A stretch of DNA of 10,073 nucleotides from Halieaceae bacterium (GTDB lineage: Bacteria; Pseudomonadota; Gammaproteobacteria; Pseudomonadales; Halieaceae), in the NCBI GenBank assembly GCA_003523185.1, contig DPGN01000066.1, positions 1 through 10,073 of the forward strand, written 5' to 3'. The position numbers and the translations under genes were made by a program. This document shows positions 7,702 to 10,073 of the stretch, in pieces; the first letter of the stretch is position 1; each line of letters opens with the position of its first letter. Below the pieces are notes generated by a model. It searched no databases and was not told the DNA's origin. It was given only the letters and a program-made list of their open reading frames with translations.

Positions 7702-8079
7702 TTAGGCACTCGCTTCATTCTTGATTTGCTGAGCCGCTATATAGGCGACGATCAATGTCAGTATCTCAACAACGATAGGCTCAATCGTCATGTCTCCACC
7801 GTGAACCAGAGCTGCGACGATTCTGGCCGGTGCAACGAGACCCACCAGTGACCCGCCGATCAGGATCATCGTAGCGTCGCGCCTCAGGCCACCCATGATG
7901 AGTAAAAAACCGCTACCTAGAAAAAAAGCGGCGCTATCGCCAATTTGCGTTGTCAGTGCAGCACCGGTGAGGAGTTCACTGCTGAGATTGGCCGCGGCCA
8001 TCTGAGGGGCAAACACCCAGAGCACACCTAAAATAAGAAGCGGAATACCAAAAACCACAGGTCCATACTTTGCAAACAT
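7702..8079 (-). CDS. Small integral membrane protein of unknown function (four helices)
   Basis: I do not recognise this 125-residue protein with certainty. It is mostly hydrophobic, with four likely membrane helices (about residues 6-25, 46-64, 70-92 and 100-117). Short loops rich in Gly lie between them, with a pair of Arg at 66-67 (GGLRRDAT) and a lysine-containing tail. There is no cleavable signal, catalytic motif or metal-binding pattern. The helix pattern, with GSGFLLIMGGLRRD and LVAPARIVAAL, recalls small DUF4345-like membrane proteins, but this is a loose resemblance. The ATG at 8079 has GAGAG (8085-8089) 5 nt upstream. It is the first gene of the tight minus-strand cluster with nnrU (3-nt gap), the glycosylase and tadA, and starts just downstream of the EF-G terminator. 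The operon promoter must therefore lie in 8080-8157 or be read-through; that stretch has AT-rich AATAATAA (8097-8104) but no clear -35 partner. Confidence 0.8.
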   Translation of the reverse strand: MFAKYGPVVFGIPLLILGVLWVFAPQMAAANLSSELLTGAALTTQIGDSAAFFLGSGFLLIMGGLRRDATMILIGGSLVGLVAPARIVAALVHGGDMTIEPIVVEILTLIVAYIAAQQIKNEASA

Positions 8080-8157
8080 GATTACTCTCGCAGAGCTTAT
8101 TATTCGAATTGAGGCTTACTCTCTCCGGATGACCTGCCGATGTAAAGCCCGAGGTAA

Positions 8158-8185
8158 AAAAAGCCCCGCAATAGCGGGGCTTTTT
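8158..8185 (-). terminator. Intrinsic terminator after the EF-G gene
   Basis: GCCCCGC (8163-8169) and GCGGGGC (8174-8180) pair perfectly around an AATA loop. Flanking A and T runs extend the stem by five pairs to 12 bp. On the minus strand the hairpin is followed by seven T residues and begins 17 nt after the EF-G stop, which is classic Rho-independent form. The plus-strand side ends in five T residues, so it could work both ways, but no plus-strand gene leads into it. It separates the EF-G gene from the downstream cluster. Confidence 0.95.
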
Positions 8186-8201
8186 CACGGGAGAGCTTAG
8201 C

Positions 8202-10073
8202 TTACTTAGACTTTGCTTCCTTGCGTGCTTTGGCCTCTTCGATGACCGTCGTTGCCACGCTCGCTGGACAAGGCAAGTAGTGTGAGAACTCCATGGAGAA
8301 CTGACCACGACCTGAGGTCATTGTACGAAGCGAACCGATGTAGCCAAACATCTCTGCCAGCGGCACGTCTGCTTTGACGCGAACACCCGTTGTACCTGCT
8401 TCCTGATCCTTAATCATGCCGCGGCGACGGTTCAAATCGCCAATGACATCACCCACGTGATCGTCTGGCGTAAACACATCAACCTTCATGATCGGCTCGA
8501 TCAGCTGCGGTCCAGCTTTAGGCATACTTTGACGGAATGCACCCTTGGCCGCTAGCTCGAAGGCAATAGCTGATGAGTCAACCGCGTGGAAGCCGCCGTC
8601 ATAGAGTTCAACCGCAACATCCAAAACGGGGAAGCCTGCCAATGGACCCTCTTCCATCATGACCTGGAAGCCCTTCTCAATCGCTGGGAAGAATTCCTTC
8701 GGTACGTTTCCGCCAACAACACTTGAAGTAAAGACATAGCCGTCACCGGGCTGTCCGGGTGTGATGCGGTAGTCGATCTTACCGAACTGACCTGAACCAC
8801 CCGACTGCTTCTTGTGCGTGTAGCTGTCTTCGATCGCCTGAGTAATGGTCTCGCGGTACGCCACCTGCGGCTGACCAACCTCGAGCTCAACGCCATAAGT
8901 ACGGCGCAGAATATCGATCTTGATATCCAAGTGAAGCTCACCCATACCCTTCAAGATGGTCTCACCTGAGTCTTCGTCAGTCTCGACGCGGAACGATGGA
9001 TCCTCCGCAATCATCTTACCGATCGCGATACCCATCTTCTCAGAACCGCCCTTGTCCTTTGGTGCCACTGCAATCGAAATTACCGGATCCGGGAAGACCA
9101 TGGCTTCAAGCGTACAAGGTGAATCAGTAGAGCACAGCGTGTGTCCTGTCTGAACGTTTTTCATACCGATGCAGGCAAAGATGTCGCCCGCTTGAGCTAC
9201 GTCGATTTCCGTTCTGTCATCCGCGTGCATTTCCACCATTCGGCCAATGCGCTCGGTTTTACCCGTCGCCGAATTAAGGATGGTATCGCCTTTCTTCATC
9301 ATGCCTGAGTAAACACGGATAAAGGTCAGGGCACCGAAGCGATCGTCCATGATCTTAAATGCAAGCGCTCGCAATGGCTCCGCCACGTCCACCTTGGCAA
9401 CCTCACCCGTAGGCTCGCCTTCCTCATCAGTCAGCGGCTGGGGATCAACTTCAGTAGGACTAGGGAGGTAATCGACAACCGCGTCAAGTACCAACTGAAT
9501 CCCTTTATTCTTAAATGCGCTTCCGCAGAATGTGGGGAAGAAGTGCATGGTGCGGGTACCCTCACGGATACAACGCTTGACGTCTTCGATGGAGGGCATC
9601 TCGCCTTCCATGTATTCCATCATCAGATCGTCATCCATCTCAACGGCGGCTTCGATGAGCTGCTCGTGATAGCTCTCGACGTCATCCACCATGTCAGCAG
9701 GCACGTCCACCACTTCGTAGTTTTCTGGCAGACCTGAATCGTCCCAGACATAAGCCTTTTTGGTGAGCACGTCGACGACGCCCACAAAATCGTCCTCACG
9801 TCCAATCGGCAGTGTCATGACCAATGGGTTGGCAGCGAGCACATTGCGCACCTGATCGACTACACGATAAAAATCAGCACCGAGGCGATCGAGTTTGTTG
9901 ACGAAGATCAAACGAGCAACTTCTGACTCGTTGGCGTAACGCCAGTTGGTTTCTGACTGCGGCTCAACACCACCGGAACCACAGAAAACACCGACACCAC
10001 CATCGAGAACCTTCAAAGAACGGTACACCTCGACCGTGAAATCCACGTGTCCGGGCGTATCGATGATATTCAT
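8202..10073 (-). CDS. fusA: Elongation factor G, probably the second EF-G type (N-terminus outside window)
   Basis: EF-G is the cytosolic GTPase that drives ribosomal translocation and, with RRF, ribosome recycling. The window holds 623 residues. The gene is cut: the first codon in the window is Met, but the protein resumes at NIIDTPGHVDF, which is about residue 85 in E. coli EF-G, so some 83 residues including the P-loop and switch I are missing. Visible are G3 (DTPGH, 5-9), G4 (NKLD, 59-62), G5 (GSAFKNKG, 184-191), domain II (about 225-315), GMGELHLDI in domain III, and the domain IV tip FHAVDSS (His496, matching E. coli His583). Many positions differ from housekeeping EF-G (for example GGVGVFCGSGGVEPQSETNW and LDIKIDILRRTYG). 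A terminator, not tuf, follows. This suggests the EF-G2 paralogue rather than the str-operon copy (inference); EF-G itself is certain. Confidence 0.95.
   Translation of the reverse strand: MNIIDTPGHVDFTVEVYRSLKVLDGGVGVFCGSGGVEPQSETNWRYANESEVARLIFVNKLDRLGADFYRVVDQVRNVLAANPLVMTLPIGREDDFVGVVDVLTKKAYVWDDSGLPENYEVVDVPADMVDDVESYHEQLIEAAVEMDDDLMMEYMEGEMPSIEDVKRCIREGTRTMHFFPTFCGSAFKNKGIQLVLDAVVDYLPSPTEVDPQPLTDEEGEPTGEVAKVDVAEPLRALAFKIMDDRFGALTFIRVYSGMMKKGDTILNSATGKTERIGRMVEMHADDRTEIDVAQAGDIFACIGMKNVQTGHTLCSTDSPCTLEAMVFPDPVISIAVAPKDKGGSEKMGIAIGKMIAEDPSFRVETDEDSGETILKGMGELHLDIKIDILRRTYGVELEVGQPQVAYRETITQAIEDSYTHKKQSGGSGQFGKIDYRITPGQPGDGYVFTSSVVGGNVPKEFFPAIEKGFQVMMEEGPLAGFPVLDVAVELYDGGFHAVDSSAIAFELAAKGAFRQSMPKAGPQLIEPIMKVDVFTPDDHVGDVIGDLNRRRGMIKDQEAGTTGVRVKADVPLAEMFGYIGSLRTMTSGRGQFSMEFSHYLPCPASVATTVIEEAKARKEAKSK

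Noticed and set aside
8097..8147. Promoter for the four-gene cluster built from TTTACA (8141-8146) and AATAATAA (8097-8104), minus strand.
   Set aside because: The two elements are over 35 nt apart, far beyond the usual 16-18 nt, and neither has a good partner at the right distance.
10071..10073. ATG at the right edge as the start of the EF-G gene.
   Set aside because: The protein there begins at the G3 motif of the GTPase domain; P-loop and switch I must precede it, so this Met is internal.

Overview
The window is an ordinary, densely packed stretch of chromosome from a gammaproteobacterium. Four things point there: a fused PurL of about 1,290 residues (synthetase plus glutaminase), an MltF lipoprotein transglycosylase, a SecD whose N-terminus closely follows the enterobacterial one, and the order purL-mltF-tadA, which is also found in Escherichia coli. 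The protein style suggests a marine lineage such as the OM60/NOR5 (Halieaceae) group, but that is only an impression. There are no mobile elements, RNA genes, CRISPR arrays or phage genes.

Layout, left to right. Positions 1-596 (minus) hold the N-terminal 198 residues of SecD, cut by the window edge. purL (689-4552, minus) lies 92 bp upstream of it in the same direction. mltF (4643-6061, plus) diverges from purL across a 90-bp gap that carries a reasonable sigma70-type promoter for purL. The mltF end overlaps the end of tadA (6050-6523, minus) tail to tail. tadA is the last gene of a tight minus-strand cluster: a 125-residue membrane protein of unknown function (7702-8079), an NnrU-family membrane protein (7150-7698), an AlkA-type DNA glycosylase (6520-7146), then tadA. 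The gaps in this cluster are 3 nt, 3 nt and a 4-nt GTGA overlap, so it reads as one transcription unit. A strong intrinsic terminator (8158-8185) separates it from an elongation factor G gene (8202-10073, minus) that is cut by the right edge and lacks its N-terminus.

The genes serve core functions: purine synthesis (PurL), protein export (SecD), cell-wall turnover (MltF), wobble-base editing of tRNA (TadA), alkylation repair (glycosylase) and translation (EF-G). I see no dedicated multi-gene novel system. The points that deserve a second look are contextual: secD follows purL instead of yajC, the EF-G gene ends in a terminator with no tuf gene after it and looks like the second EF-G type, and a NnrU protein and an unclassified membrane protein sit in one operon with two nucleic-acid base enzymes.
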